A stretch of 64,000 bases of DNA from Portunus trituberculatus (taxonomy: Eukaryota; Arthropoda; Malacostraca; Decapoda; Portunidae): contig NC_059296.1 of the NCBI RefSeq assembly GCF_017591435.1, positions 4,952,001 to 5,016,000 of the forward strand, read 5' to 3'. Under the pieces are notes generated by a model. It did not search any database and was not told the DNA's origin. It saw nothing but the letters and a program-made list of their open reading frames with translations. Below, one piece after another: positions 1 to 12,953 of the stretch. Every line of letters starts with the position of its first letter. Positions within the stretch are counted from its first letter, which is position 1. Position numbers and translations under genes: made by a program.

Positions 1-1058
1 TTACTAAACAGATCATATATTCTTGCATTTTTTTAACTTGCATATTTTTTTGCTTTGTTTTGCTTACTAAATATTATGAACCTGAACAGCCATCTAAGGT
101 AGAAAAAACTCAGGCACGGCAAGTCTTTCTTCCAATGTTTAAAATTATATTTGCATAAAGAGGTGAAAAAAAAACAATGGCCCTGCATTTTGATTAATAA
201 AGCTCATTGAATCACATATTAGTTACGATAAATAAACCTAAAACAACCTCTTAGACTTCAAATTACTCTCAATAGCAGGTCATCAGTCTCTTTACTGACA
301 AAAGGACCCCACTAACATTAAGAGAGAAAAAACAATATCGTCTGTTTTTGCACCCGAAAGTCCCCCTGTGCTACCCTCCGGCTGGGAAACATGAAGCTAC
401 CACTCGCACAGCGCCAGCCTGGAAACACTGCCGCAGAAAATGACGATAAGTAATGGAGGGGCTATTGTGATCATTGCCTGGCACATAACTATAGACATTT
501 AATTCTTTTTATACTAATCTGCCTGCAGTCTCTCCGTATTAAGTGCAGTTTTTAAGGTACTAATGGAGCCTCACCACAGACATTTCCCTTTTGTTCTGTG
601 TCAATTTGCGGTGAGCTTAACTTCATTACGTAGTTCTTTTAAGACATTTGAGGAGCTTCACTAACAGCCACAAACCTGCTGCTGTGTTCCCCCGAGGCTG
701 AGCGGAGAGGGAGAGAGAGAGAGAAAGATCATGCTACAGTTCACGATTGCCGGTATTCGCTTAACCTTCATAAATACGCGACCAATTTTATTCCACGTCG
801 CTAGAGGTTCCACGAAAGGTTACCCGACTAGATGTTCGCCATAACCCGGTATCGATTAGCACAGGCTGTCACCGTCACCACGAAAACCAGAATACCCGCA
901 CAAAAACTGGCAATCTTAAGGAGACTAATGATTTCAGAACCTCTACTCTTTTTATTCTAATTACATTGTTTTCGCCTCCCGACCTGAAGTTTATGAAAAA
1001 GACTAGTTTGTAATCTTAGTGTCTTCCCACCTCCTTCAGAGACCTCCCTTGCTGCTGC
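1..1058. other. Unique AT-rich sequence, no gene seen
   Basis: No reading frame of note and no recognised repeat apart from a short GA run near 710-726. The sequence is moderately AT-rich with many stops in all frames. It may be intron or intergenic DNA. Confidence 0.6.
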
Positions 1059-1089
1059 GGGAGGAGGAGGAGGAGGAGGAGGAGGAGGA
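1059..1089. repeat. (GGA)n microsatellite
   Basis: About ten GGA units. On the minus strand the tract reads as poly-Leu inside a 92-residue frame, which I regard as spurious. Confidence 0.9.
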
Positions 1090-1485
1090 AAGGATGATTA
1101 CATAGGGCTAAATAGGATAACCAAACAACAGTAGACCTTTCGATCCCTGCATGGTTGTTGGTAACTAATTCTAACAAACTACAGGTTACCGAAATGGGAT
1201 AGAAGAACAAGAGCGGCAGGACGGCACGGGAGTATAGACAGAAGAGGAGCCGGAGAGAGAGGGAAGGCATTATAGTAATATCTGGGGAAATCAAAATTAG
1301 GTGCTATTTATTTCAGATATTTTGTGCTTGTAGATAAGCATCGATATTCTTGAACGCTATGGGCTTTCTTAAGAATGTTCAATAGTATCACAGGTTATTT
1401 TTCGGGTTTACTAGGAGTTTTTTTTTTTTCAATTATGGTGGAAAGTCTGATAATTTATTACTAAACGTCTTGAAAACACCAGTTA

Positions 1486-1505
1486 CCTAACCTAACCTAA
1501 CCTAA
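1486..1505 (-). repeat. Interstitial telomere-like block, (TTAGG)4 on the minus strand
   Basis: Four perfect CCTAA units in a row, which is TTAGG on the minus strand. TTAGG is the ancestral arthropod telomere repeat. A block this short inside unique sequence suggests a repaired break or a chance remnant, not a chromosome end. Confidence 0.75.
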
Positions 1506-3555
1506 CACGAGCTCTGAAGACAAGACGGGATAAGACACTGAATCATTTGAGAATACGGTGCCAGGCCAGCTCTCCACAAGGCACCGCCACCGACCACCCA
1601 AAGTTGCGAGTGACACGTAATTGTTTCTCTATCACATGCAAGACTCGTGCCCATTTTTTTGTAATGTTCCTTTCTGTTCTTTTTTTTTTCCGGGTTCATA
1701 ATTATTGGTTACATTCTTCACCAGTATTTTGTCCAGCAGTCTTTGGTTCGTTGTCAGCTTCATGTATCAAAAAGTAATGATGGATGAAAAAAAGATGCGA
1801 TGGATTATGTGAGGATGTTAGGGGGGTTGGGGAGCGCGACTGATTAATTAATAATCCATTACGGACGCTGAAAACAGAAAACCTTTCCCAATAACCTGAG
1901 TAAAAATTTCCTTCCTGGAACCTAATTTGAAGAAAATATGAAGAGCCTCACCGGTTGGGCAGTGCGGGGTCCATCAGTATGCAGATGAGGCCGCACCGCA
2001 ACAACGCCCCCGTGAAATCCGGTGTTCGGTTATGGCACCGGTGTTGACTACGGTTTGATTACACATAATGGCTGTTGCACGGTGCACCCGCCCGTCTGAC
2101 GCCCCGGCGCGCTGGGCATTAGTGGTGAACCTGTGTTTCGAGCGGCCGTGCCACTTCCGCGAGGTTCCTCTCCGCGTTGTCCTTGATCTGGGCTCGCCCT
2201 CTCCTCATACCCTTAGTACTTAAAAGGGTGACTGAAAAAATGTCAGCATATCATTAACATACTATTAAGTAATAAATACCATTGCCCTCCAGTGAGGGCA
2301 GAGACATGGACAAGTGTGTGGTGGCAGGCAGGTTGATTGAACTATGATGTGCTAAAAGTAAACTCACGTAAAAAAGCATCTAAGGTGATAAATATATCAT
2401 AAGGGCATATCGGCAGCTGCAAGATGCCAGTAGGTGTACACATGGTAGTCCTTTTATGAAGCGTATATAATGTAGTGCCTGTATCTACCTATCATCCTTA
2501 CCTATACATAAATTCATGCTTCGCTACTGACTTAGTTTTAATAACTCTCATCTCACATCATGTACACTAATTAATAGAAAAAATAAATGTTTCTTCCAGG
2601 CAATGTTCGTGGAGTGAAGCCGTGCACTTCCTGCCACGGCTTGTGTCAGTGAGGTAATGTACCCTTTATGACATTTTTTTTTTTTGCATTAATCAGCATG
2701 TTATCTTCTGTAATTACAGCAGTAGACATTACTGTCACACAAATGTACACATATTGGTGTTTTGTGCACAAAACTTAGATAACGCGCTGGATTGATAGCT
2801 TCTGTTTATGCATGAAGGAGTCGGACTGAGAGCACACTTCAGAGATTTTAATAAAAGAAGTATTTCCAGAACGGGGTCAGTTGTCTTCCGGATATACCAG
2901 TATACTTGCACCATTGCTCAGCATAGACGAGTTCTTACTGTGTGTCTGTGGACCCGGCGGACACTTACTAACATACCGCAACAAACTCAGAGCGCATCCA
3001 TTTGCTTCTCCTTAAGGTTTGATTCGCTTAGTTAAATTAAAAAAAAAATCTATACGGGCATTAAAGTTGGCAGCTACACTTTGATTGTAGAGGCCGGCCG
3101 AGGCTTGTGTTCATGCCACACACGCAAATTGCAAACTACACGAATCACTTTGAAGTTGTGAACGTGCAGCTTATAATTTTCTATATTGCAATGACTATTA
3201 CTTCTGACTCTGCATTTCTTAGATTCAGATTAGATTCCAGATTAGATCTAGTTAGATTTCCGTTGACAAGGAGTAGATACGACGAACAACAGAATAGGCA
3301 GCCAGCAAGACTTGAAGGTCCCTGCGTGGCTTCTTGGAGACAACCTCTGACTATTTGATGGATTAACAGATAATAGAGCATAGTGGAAGATATTTACCAT
3401 AAGCGTCGTCATTCATGCTCCGTGTATTAGTGTATATGGACAGTTTATGAGGACAAGTCATGGATGACTAAATAAAGAAAATTGGTAATCTGTAGAAAAG
3501 TGCAAAAACTGTAAACGAAGATACAGATAATAGTATATATTGTACTCTGCATCAC
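1506..3555. other. Unique sequence, no gene seen
   Basis: Mixed composition. A GC-rich patch lies at about 1950-2200. Frames of 65-83 residues at 1502-1777, 2808-3035 and 3107-3358 lack recognisable domains and overlap frames on the opposite strand. No splice-bounded exon could be supported. Confidence 0.55.
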
Positions 3556-3734
3556 ACCACCACCACCACCACCACCACCACCACCACCACCACAGCCATA
3601 ACAACAGCAACAACAACAATAAAAAGCTGATGCACAGATGAAGTGAGGCGAAGCAAAGCGAGGTGGAGCAGTCCGGAAAACCACCACCACCACCACAAGC
3701 ACCACCACCACCACCACCACCACCACCACCACCA
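3556..3734. repeat. Paired (ACC)n microsatellites
   Basis: Two ACC tracts, at 3556-3592 and 3681-3734 (the second broken once), separated by about 90 bp of unique sequence. Minus-strand frames here are poly-Gly, poly-Val and poly-Trp artefacts. Confidence 0.93.
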
Positions 3735-3873
3735 GGCAACTAAAAAAGTGGTTAACACGAACAAGGAAAAATAAGCGAACCAAATAATACAAAAAAAAAA
3801 ACATCAAAATTCCACTAGATATTGAAGCAAGTTTTTTTTTTTCATACGTACATTCATAGACTCCACCTTGCTT

Positions 3874-3874
<1 letters not shown>

Positions 3875-3935
<61 letters not shown>
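3875..3935. repeat. (CT)30 microsatellite
   Basis: Uninterrupted CT dinucleotide run of about 60 bp, immediately followed by a short CTTG-rich patch. Confidence 0.97.
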
Positions 3936-3938
<3 letters not shown>

Positions 3939-4255
3939 TGCTTGTTTGGGCCGTCCGTTGGTGCTTTTAGTGCGAAACTTATAGATCGTGTTTGCTTGCT
4001 TGCTGCGGAAACCTGATCTCACTTTTTTGGGTCTCGCTGTTAGGTGGATGTGGGTGAGGCTTCCGTCCAGTTTCTTGCCAATTAGGAAGGTCAGGACGGG
4101 GAGTCATTCCGCGTGGGCAAGGTGTGGAGTTGAGGGAACGTGGACAGGGAGTTATTTTTGTTTCCATCGTCATGTCGTGTGTTCCTTTAGGCGCCTCCAT
4201 CTGGCAACACTGCTGATGCTCCTTACTCCTTGACTTTTTTTTTCCTTTCCTTTTT

Positions 4256-4299
4256 CCTCCTCCTCCTCCTCCTCCTCCTCCTCCTCCTCCTCCTCCTCT
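4256..4299. repeat. (TCC)n microsatellite
   Basis: About fourteen TCC units following a T/C-rich lead-in. Confidence 0.95.
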
Positions 4300-5788
4300 T
4301 CGCCACAGGTAACGTCCCAGTGTTTGCATTGTCCACACGTCCCCGCCACCGCCCACCGTCACTCTTTTATTAAGCACGCCGAGGCTCCTGATGGCGTGAT
4401 CCGCTGCAGGGTCCGTCTCTCACTCACTCAGACATGGACGTATTTCACCCCACCAAGTGTCCTTATCATTGCTGTAATCGTCATCATTGGGTATATAGTC
4501 ATCACATCTCATTCGCATCACAGCCACCATCACTTCTCACTATATGTTCTATAATGTTGCTCTCAGTCGTCACCATCTACTCACTGTCCACGACCTCCAT
4601 CACTTCCAGCTCATGTCGTCCCCAGCCGTCCATCACCCAACCTTCAGTCCTCCACGGCAGTACCAGCTATAGACGGACAGGCCCTGAATTATTCAACACA
4701 CACGCAGTTCTTAATCCAATTGATCTACAGATAGCGCGGACACATCAGCTGTTGGTCGGGACATTTGCATAAGCACGTCTCCCGTTCTATTTTCTTTTCT
4801 TCCCGCGACCAGTGTTTGTTCAAGTCACCGGCGTGTAACAGCTGCATTCCCTGCCAAAGGTCATCTCACTCTTCGATAGGAAATACAACAAACGACTTAA
4901 TGCATAACCAGCGTGATGGCAAAAAATGAAAAAAAAGAAGAAGGAAATTGAAAAGTGCATTGCGGTCACCGTGTTGGCTTGATTGAAATTTTGTCTAACC
5001 GCAGGACAGAAACAACGCTGGCAGCTCATAGGGGCAGTGGGATCTTGACCGCCCCGAGAGGCAAGGTTATTATGAGGCCAGAAAAACTAGCCGAGACACG
5101 CTCAGCGACATAATCTTGATCTGACAATTAGCACAGCGCGAGGACAGGGCTGCGGGAGGCGGGCGGTGGATGGTGATGGCTGCGGTAGTGGCGACAGTGG
5201 CGGTGACGACTCGAGAGCAGAACGACCCTCCCATCACGTCGTTCATTTCTACTTTGGTGCCAGACGAGTGAAATTTCTAAGCGAAACGAAATAAATGATC
5301 TAGTATTTGTTAATATGGGACGGTGTATGACGCGATTGGGAGAGAGTCTGGAAAGGCAAACAGGTGAAATCTAGCCCTGCCATGCTATGCGCTCCTGTTA
5401 TGCCTCAATAGTCACGACTTTCGCATAGCGATAGAAAACACGATTTACTCAATATTATATACACTCAACCGACTAGTAACCGTAATTGTTTGGAAGCATT
5501 GTGTTCTCCAGGTTACATACATATATTTTTTTACTCTAATCTTGCCCTTTATCTATTGGTTATTGGAATTTGCCATTTATGGAGGCGCTTTACTTTACAT
5601 GTGCTTTAATACAGAGTTAGCCAGCCAGTATTTGCCTTAACACTGTCATCAGCGCGGAAAGTCTCGCTGGGAAGACTGTACGAGGCGAGACCTGCATTGG
5701 GTATAATTAAAGCGGTGGGGAAAAAAATCACATTGTCATTACCTGCCAACACTGAATGCTTTATATTTCCTATGGCTCCCCGTGTCCG

Positions 5789-5790
<2 letters not shown>
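4300..5790. other. Unique sequence, no gene seen
   Basis: Contains overlapping frames at 4324-4554 and 4434-4772 with His/Ser-rich low-complexity translations and no domain. The part at 5140-5230 is GC-rich. Nothing here can be supported as an exon. Confidence 0.55.
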
Positions 5791-5825
<35 letters not shown>

Positions 5826-5872
5826 GAGGAACAAAAACAACGATAAGAGAATAAGTACGTAGTCACTCAGGG

Positions 5873-5937
<65 letters not shown>
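5791..5937. repeat. Two (GA)n microsatellites
   Basis: GA tracts at 5791-5822 and 5875-5937 split by a 50-bp unique spacer. A duplicated or split array is one reading. Confidence 0.95.
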
Positions 5938-5940
<3 letters not shown>

Positions 5941-6419
5941 GAGTAGAAGGCGGGAGCAAGTGAGGCGCGGGCGACCCACCCCTGATGACGGATCCCCGGG
6001 AGGCAGGCGTCAGCTGGCCAAGTTACCAGAAACCTACAACAGATGATTGGCAGAAGCAATCGCCAAGGTCAGTATTACCTTCGTGATGACCTTAGCACGT
6101 GGGCAGCTCGGGCGGGGACTTAGGAGTGCACGCCAGGCCCCAGATACACTTAATATACGGGTAGTGACAGCTCGCTAGCTTCTGGGAAACAAAAACGACT
6201 CATAATTCCAAATTGTATTAGCGGCTGACGCGGAAGGTTGTACTAAAGAAGAAGGAGAGAGACGGAGAGAGAGGAAGTGGTGGGTGATAGAATATGCCTT
6301 CTTGTTCGGAGAAGGGTAGGAAAAGCAATGTGTTAGGGGCGTGTGAGTTTTTCTGTGTGTGTGTGGATGGTGTGATGTAATGTGTGTGTTCGGGGGTGGG
6401 TGGGGTGATATGATGTATT

Positions 6420-6421
<2 letters not shown>
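5938..6421. other. Unique sequence, no gene seen
   Basis: GC-rich up to about 6180, then GA- and GT-biased sequence leading into the compound microsatellite. No coding frame supported. Confidence 0.55.

Positions 6422-7073
<652 letters not shown>

Positions 7074-7123
<50 letters not shown>
7074..7123. repeat. (AC)25 microsatellite at the SINE copy 1 tail
   Basis: Perfect AC run directly continuing the truncated 3' end of SINE copy 1. Confidence 0.97.
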
Positions 7124-7127
<4 letters not shown>

Positions 7128-7743
7128 CCTAGTTTTTCATTCCCGTAGGCTTTTATCGCGTCTGAGGAGTCACTAATAGTACGTGTTTCTCTCCGCCACC
7201 GGTAACTGATAATCGAGGCAGGGATGAGTTGCGCCTAGCCTCGACGCTCGCCAATACTTCGCTGTATAATTTCCCCACACTAAATGAAGGGCGGGGCGGG
7301 CGTTGTGTGGCGAATTTTCCGAGGTGAGAATAAAGGTAGAGATTGTCAGATGAAGCGTCCGCGGGTGTGGCTTCTTTGCTCCCTGAGTCATTTGCTCTCC
7401 CCTCCAGCCTGACCTCAGCTGACTGACGAGCCCTTGTTTTCCCTTGGGGACTTTGTGGCTTTCTTAGTGATAGCCTTCTTCGACGCTCGTACGATATCCC
7501 CAGGCTGGAGGTGCAGGGTAATGATGCTGATGGTATCGTGTAAGCCAAGAAGAGGCGAGGAGGGCATGGGGTTGAAGGAGCGTTGGTGGAAAGGCGAAGC
7601 GTAGACCTGTGTGTTCCTGGCCACAATACGTCGCTTTACATGGAGGCAGTGGGGAGCTAACTGGAGCCTGGAGTGGGAGGGAGCATCTGGAAGGAGGGTT
7701 TATTGTATGTCTCCCTGATGTGAATGAGGTGAGAAAGGTAAAC
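7124..7743. other. Unique GC-rich sequence, no gene supported
   Basis: A 157-residue minus-strand frame at 7153-7626 is one of the longest non-repetitive frames in the window. Its translation is Ser/Arg/Pro-rich without a domain I recognise, and three other frames are open across the same DNA. Such overlap is typical of GC-rich non-coding DNA. Confidence 0.5.
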
Positions 7744-7747
7744 TTAA

Positions 7748-7951
7748 CCTCATCAGTCCCATGACACGTTTTCATATTTATTCTGATTACTATTTGGTGA
7801 TTTTATACAGTATCAGAAACTTATGTCGGGGATTAGAATAGTGAAGACTGGCTATTAATCTTCTGTCCATAATAAAACCTTCTAATGTCAATAAAATCGT
7901 CTAAATCATACCCAAAACCCAAGGTAAAGGTGCGTGCCAGTTCTAGAAGGG
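7748..7951 (+). mobile_element. TTAA-flanked MITE, copy A
   Basis: A 204-bp non-coding element with TTAA immediately outside both ends (7744-7747 and 7952-7955). The core phrases ACTATTTGGTGATTTTATAC and GTCTAAATCATACCC are shared with eight other copies in this window. The 5' end is CCTCATCAGTCC and the 3' end is AGAAGGG, so its inverted ends are more worn than in copy I. TTAA duplications and CCC-GGG ends are typical of piggyBac-type elements. Confidence 0.85.
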
Positions 7952-7975
7952 TTAAAGGTGCTTACTCATATGGTA

Positions 7976-8183
7976 GTGGTCAGAAGTTGAGTAACCTGCC
8001 GCACTCACTTCCACTGTGGTAAGGGTAAGTGTCTGAGTTAAGAGCCTCACGTCCTCTACTCACCTGCTCTTTACTGTATCTGATAAGTGATTGATGGATT
8101 CTTAGATGAGAGGAGTTAGGACTGGTGTGAATCGCTGAACACATTGGAAATAAGTGTGGTATGTTACTCGGCTTCTGCCCCAC
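7976..8183 (+). mobile_element. Second MITE type, copy 1
   Basis: Inverted ends of about 20 bp: GTGGTCAGAAGTTGAGTAAC on the left, and on the right the reverse complement of GTGGGGCAGAAGCCGAGTAAC (one-base indel). The 208-bp element has no coding frame of its own. It begins about 20 bp after MITE copy A. I see no convincing target duplication, so the superfamily is open. Confidence 0.6.
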
Positions 8184-9424
8184 AACTGTAGCACACATGA
8201 AAGCTGGACTAATTCCTAGATGAATATATGATGCAACAAAGATCTTGATTTCTTTTTATGTATAAATATTTTTTTATATGTATTATTGACAGTCTTCATA
8301 ATTTTCTTGCGAATCATTTAGAACTTGCAATATAGTTCTTTGTGCGCGTGAACCATTTTATTCGGCAGCATTCCAGCGGGGACGTGGATTTAAGATACAC
8401 GGTACTTGATATTTCACAGTGGTGTTCGAGGCTCGTCAGGATGCACCTTTGTCATCTCACCCATTAACCTTCTCTTCTCAGGTGGATGAATTGATAGTCA
8501 GGTCTTGTGTATCACTCCGCCCTCATCCCTCAGCCACACATCTCACCACCATCATGATCGCTATCACTCTGCCTTTCATCTTTGTTACCTTTCATCCTCC
8601 TCATCCTCCTCCTCCTCCTCCTTTTCTTGTGCCTTATTTCGTCCCGGCTGTCTGGGGATGAGGGCGGCGACGCGAGGTTAATGCGGTTGTCTGTGCGTGC
8701 GTCACAATAACTCGAGACGAGGCTCCTGTAAGGGCCTGTAGCCTCGCCTTCACCTATCGCCCCCGTTACTCAGCTTGGCACCTGCAGCCTCGCCTCATCT
8801 GCATTACAATGGCAATAACATATTCAAAGACAAGTGCCCCTAATCGAATGTGATGCCTTGTATGTCGGTAAAAACGTAAAATGCCTCGCTGAGTTAAGTT
8901 CTTTTTTGCTTCTTTTCGTCTTATAATGTGTCTCGTAGTGTGAGATCTACGTCAGCGGGTTTTTATCAAGGGAGCGGTGGCCATGGGGTCGCCCGGCGCA
9001 AACGAACCTAAGAGTGAACAAACAACTGCCACTCGCTGCTCCATAAGACTGGAAGTTTAGGAGCGGCTCCCTACCTACGCTGCCTGACGCTCCCGGAGAC
9101 ACCGTGCCGAGTCAGGCCTCCGCCCACTCTCCGTCTTGCACCAGTTCAAGCTTCTTTTTTCTCATTCTCTCTTACTCTTTTTATCGTGTAGCGTGATACG
9201 TTGTTTTGACCTTTTAACCGGCAGTGTTCCCTCAGGCCGCGCCACGACCACATTATCGCCTCAAAAAAGTTGTTGTAATGAATGGCGATAAGGTTTGTTC
9301 AGTAAAATAAAAGAAAAAAAGATAATTATAGGAAGTGTAAGTGGCGGCAAGGGAACGCCAGAGATGATCTGACTGAATAATAATTTACAGTGAAATTAAT
9401 AATAATTTCATAAGCAATCTAAAG
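8184..9424. other. Unique sequence, no gene seen
   Basis: Includes a short TCC run near 8594-8622 and a GC-rich patch at 8640-9130. Frames reach only 80 residues and are Pro-rich through the repeat. Confidence 0.55.
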
Positions 9425-9657
9425 AGAATATAAGAACTTAAGAACATAGAGGGGAACAGCGAGAAGCCAGTGAGATTACACGTGGCAAACAGTCCCTGAG
9501 AAAAAAAACATGCATATTGAAACCCACCTTTTATCTTCCTCTGTAAATTTACCCAATCTTTTAATATTCTAAATTGACTCGACACGAACAACCCTATTAC
9601 CAAAATACGTTCCAGTCATATATCCCTCCACTTATGAACCAATTTCTTCCTCCCCGT
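9425..9657 (+). mobile_element. Interspersed repeat resembling a decapod family
   Basis: The ordered phrases AGAACTTAAGAACATAGAGG, ACACGTGGCA, CAGTCCCTGA, GACTCGACACGAACAACCC and ACCAATTTCTTCCTCC match what I recall of a very common repeat in decapod genomic clones. This rests on memory, not a search. There is no second copy in the window to align with. A minus-strand frame at 9385-9603 is not regarded as a gene. Confidence 0.45.
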
Positions 9658-10360
<703 letters not shown>

Positions 10361-10571
10361 ACGAGGAAGTATAGTATGTGCTAATTTTGTGTATACGGAA
10401 AACCAGGGAATTTTTAGAAATAAGAGGAAAATAAAAAAAAAAAAACTTGCCAATAAGTAAACATGAATAAAAGAAACAGGGAAACGATGTGATAGAAAAA
10501 AAAATGTGTTGTATCATGAGGGAGTAAATCTGAAGATGTTAATACAGAAGAAATGTATGAAAAAGAAAGGA

Positions 10572-10952
10572 GAATAAATACACAGCAAAAATGGATGAAG
10601 TAACAGAATAGAAATGTGTTTGATTCAGTAAAAGGAAAAAAATATGATACGAGAATAATGGAAGGGAACTCACGGGAAATAAAAACCATGTGATTCTGGA
10701 AAAGCTGACGGAAAAGAAGCAAAAGAATAGAAATGCCTCAACCTGTGCACGAAACGAAAGGGAAAAAAAAGAGGGAAAAAGTAGGACATGCAGGAGAAAG
10801 AAATAAGAAAATAAATATGCCGCTGATTATGAAGAGAAGCAAAAACAGTGAAAAAAGAAAAGAAATAACAGAACATAAACGCATTTGATTCTGGCGTGGG
10901 AAAAAAAAGAATAAAACAACAAAAACTGAATAAAATTTCCTTTGATTATGAA

Positions 10953-11016
<64 letters not shown>

Positions 11017-11175
11017 TGAGTAAAAATGCATCTGATTACGGGAAAAAGAGAGAGAGGAGGAAAAAGAAAAGAAGGAAAGGAGAGGGAGAGAATAAAAATG
11101 CATCTGATTATGGAAAACGAGGAAAAAAAGGAGAAGCAACAGAATTGAAATGCCTTTGGAGATGAAAACTCACGG
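10572..11175 (+). repeat. A-rich degenerate minisatellite
   Basis: Variants of GAATAAAAATGCATCTGATT followed by ATGGAAAA recur at 10606, 10677, 10725, 10809, 10871, 10928, 11018, 11090 and 11141, spaced 48-90 bp by purine-rich filler of variable length. The two units at 11018 and 11090 are nearly identical, while the leftmost are worn. A GA microsatellite has grown within one spacer. The plus-strand frame at 10896-11165 repeats the phrase KNASDYGK and the opposite strand repeats NQMHFYS, but both are only translations of the repeat. Confidence 0.8.
10956..11013. repeat. (GA)29 microsatellite inside the minisatellite
   Basis: Perfect GA run between two units of the A-rich minisatellite, apparently an expansion of its purine-rich spacer. 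Confidence 0.96.
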
Positions 11176-11194
11176 AAAGGAGGAATTAATCTGG

Positions 11195-11196
<2 letters not shown>

Positions 11197-11242
<46 letters not shown>
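11197..11242. repeat. (GT)23 microsatellite at the SINE copy 2 tail
   Basis: GT run abutting the 3' tail of the minus-strand SINE. Confidence 0.96.
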
Positions 11243-11244
<2 letters not shown>

Positions 11245-11522
11245 CACTGTTTGATCTGCTGCAGTCTTTGACGAAACAGCCAGACGTTACCCTACTGAAC
11301 GAGCTCATTATTTCCGATCTTCGGATAGGCCTGAGACCAGGCACACACCACACACCGGGACAACAAGGTCACAACTCCTCGATTTACATCCCGTACCTAC
11401 TCACTGCTAGGTGAACAGGGGCTACACGTGAAAGGAGACACACCCAAATATCTCCACCCGGCCGGGGAATCGAACCCCGGTCCTCTGGCTTGTGAAGCTA
11501 GCGCTCTAACCACTGAGCTATT

Positions 11523-11525
<3 letters not shown>
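11242..11525 (-). mobile_element. tRNA-derived SINE, copy 2
   Basis: Minus-strand copy of the same SINE. The tail reads GATCAAACAGTGAAAC before AC repeats. A and B boxes are intact (11510-11520 and 11466-11476). The anticodon loop is TTCACAA, but its stem has a mismatch (CTAGC against GCCAG). Seven bases of the body are lost where other copies have a GAGCTCTGAGCTC near-palindrome. GT microsatellite flanks both sides. Confidence 0.9.

Positions 11526-11553
<28 letters not shown>
11526..11553. repeat. (GT)14 microsatellite at the SINE copy 2 head
   Basis: GT run directly abutting the tRNA-like end of SINE copy 2. Confidence 0.95.
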
Positions 11554-11558
<5 letters not shown>

Positions 11559-11673
11559 AAGGTTCAGTAAGGACTACGAAATCATAATAGAAAACTAATA
11601 ATATGAAAAAGAACATGAAATAAAAAAAAATTAAATTCTCACTTAGCTAAAACTTCAGTAGAAAAGGATTGAT

Positions 11674-11676
<3 letters not shown>

Positions 11677-11728
<52 letters not shown>
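11677..11728. repeat. (GT)26 microsatellite
   Basis: GT run that decays into GC/GT-rich sequence ending near 11752, followed by GA- and GGA-rich sequence. Confidence 0.96.
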
Positions 11729-11729
<1 letters not shown>

Positions 11730-11960
11730 GCGCGCGTGCGTGTGCGTGCGAGAGCGGTTCACCTTGGGCAGGGGGAGGAGGAGTAAGAGAAGCAGGCGGT
11801 AGAGAGAGAGAGAAGGAGAGAGGAGGAGGAGGAGCCGCGTCCCCCACACTCGCCCTCAGGTCATGGAGCCAAAGATCAGGGCCGAGGGTCACCTGGCGCT
11901 GGCCTCTCCTCATTGGTATTCATAATTTCATAATGGTCCGTGGCGCAGGTGTTCCCGCGC

Positions 11961-12462
11961 CTCTCTTACCTGTCCATGCGGTGTGGACTTCTCTATTGGC
12001 CAAGGTATTATTTTTTTCTCTCTCTCCTACCTGTCTTATTTATGTTTTATTTATCTATTAGTGTTTTTCTTCCTTCCTTCCTTCCTTCTTGTCATATTTT
12101 TTGGGGGTTTGGTCATCAAGTAACTATTTTTTCCCATGTATTTCTATATTGGTTAATTTTTTTTTCCTTCCTCCCTCTCATTTTTGTACATTAATATTCG
12201 CATTCGTTTGTTTATTTTCCATACATGTGTGACCTCTCTGTGTCATGAATTATTACATCACTTCCTTGTTTCTATTTATTTCTATATTGAGTAAGGCATT
12301 TTTCTAAGATACTCGTTATATTTCTTCATTAACTTTTTTTTTCCCTCCCTCTCACCAATACCTGTCTTATCAGTGTATACCTTTCTCTATTGGGAAAGGC
12401 ATTTCTTCCCCTCCTCCTCCTCTGATTTATATATATTTCTCTATTAGATAAAGTATTTTTTC
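11961..12462 (+). repeat. T-rich degenerate minisatellite
   Basis: Two phrases recur in order: TACCTGTC (11968, 12029, and 12360 as TACCTGTCTTATCAGTGTAT) and TTTCTCTATTGG-AAGGTATTTTTTCC variants (11988, 12140, 12278, 12381, 12431). The best-kept units are the first and last, at about 50-60 bp. The middle has drifted. No coding potential beyond Phe/Leu-rich translations. Confidence 0.6.
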
Positions 12463-12896
12463 CTAAGGTTTCTGCGTGGTTAGTGAGATGCTCGAGTCAC
12501 GCTGCGGAGATAAGTATGCATTGCTCTCGCCAAGATTGGAACTTTAATGTCGTCACTTCTTCACAGCCTTCACGAGCTCTGTCTTATTGATTCTATACAT
12601 GTGATACGATATGGGTGTGAGTCTCCTTGTTCTTTTGCTCATGTTCAGTACAGTTATTGTTGCGCTGGGTGGTAAAGTGTGGTGGAATTTTATGAGTGAG
12701 TCTTTGTTCTTTTGGCTGAAGAGGTATTTCAGTGGATTCAGTTGACGTGATGGGTTATGTGTGTGTTGGTGTGAGTTGTACTACACATGTCAGGTGAGAG
12801 AAATACTGCCGTTCATTCTCATCTTTGTTAGAATATGACGCTTATTTTTTTTCTTTTTTTGACATTTATTCATTAATTTCCCGTATTGTATTGCAA
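12463..12896. other. Unique sequence, no gene seen
   Basis: No repeat or frame of note. Confidence 0.6.
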
Positions 12897-12953
12897 CTAC
12901 TACTACTACCACCACCACCACCACCACCACCACCACCACCACCACCACCACCA
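12897..12953. repeat. (ACT)n(ACC)n microsatellite
   Basis: Three ACT-type units followed by about fifteen ACC units. Confidence 0.95.

Noticed and set aside
7153..7626. 157-residue minus-strand frame as a gene
   Set aside because: Three other frames are open across the same GC-rich DNA and no domain is visible.
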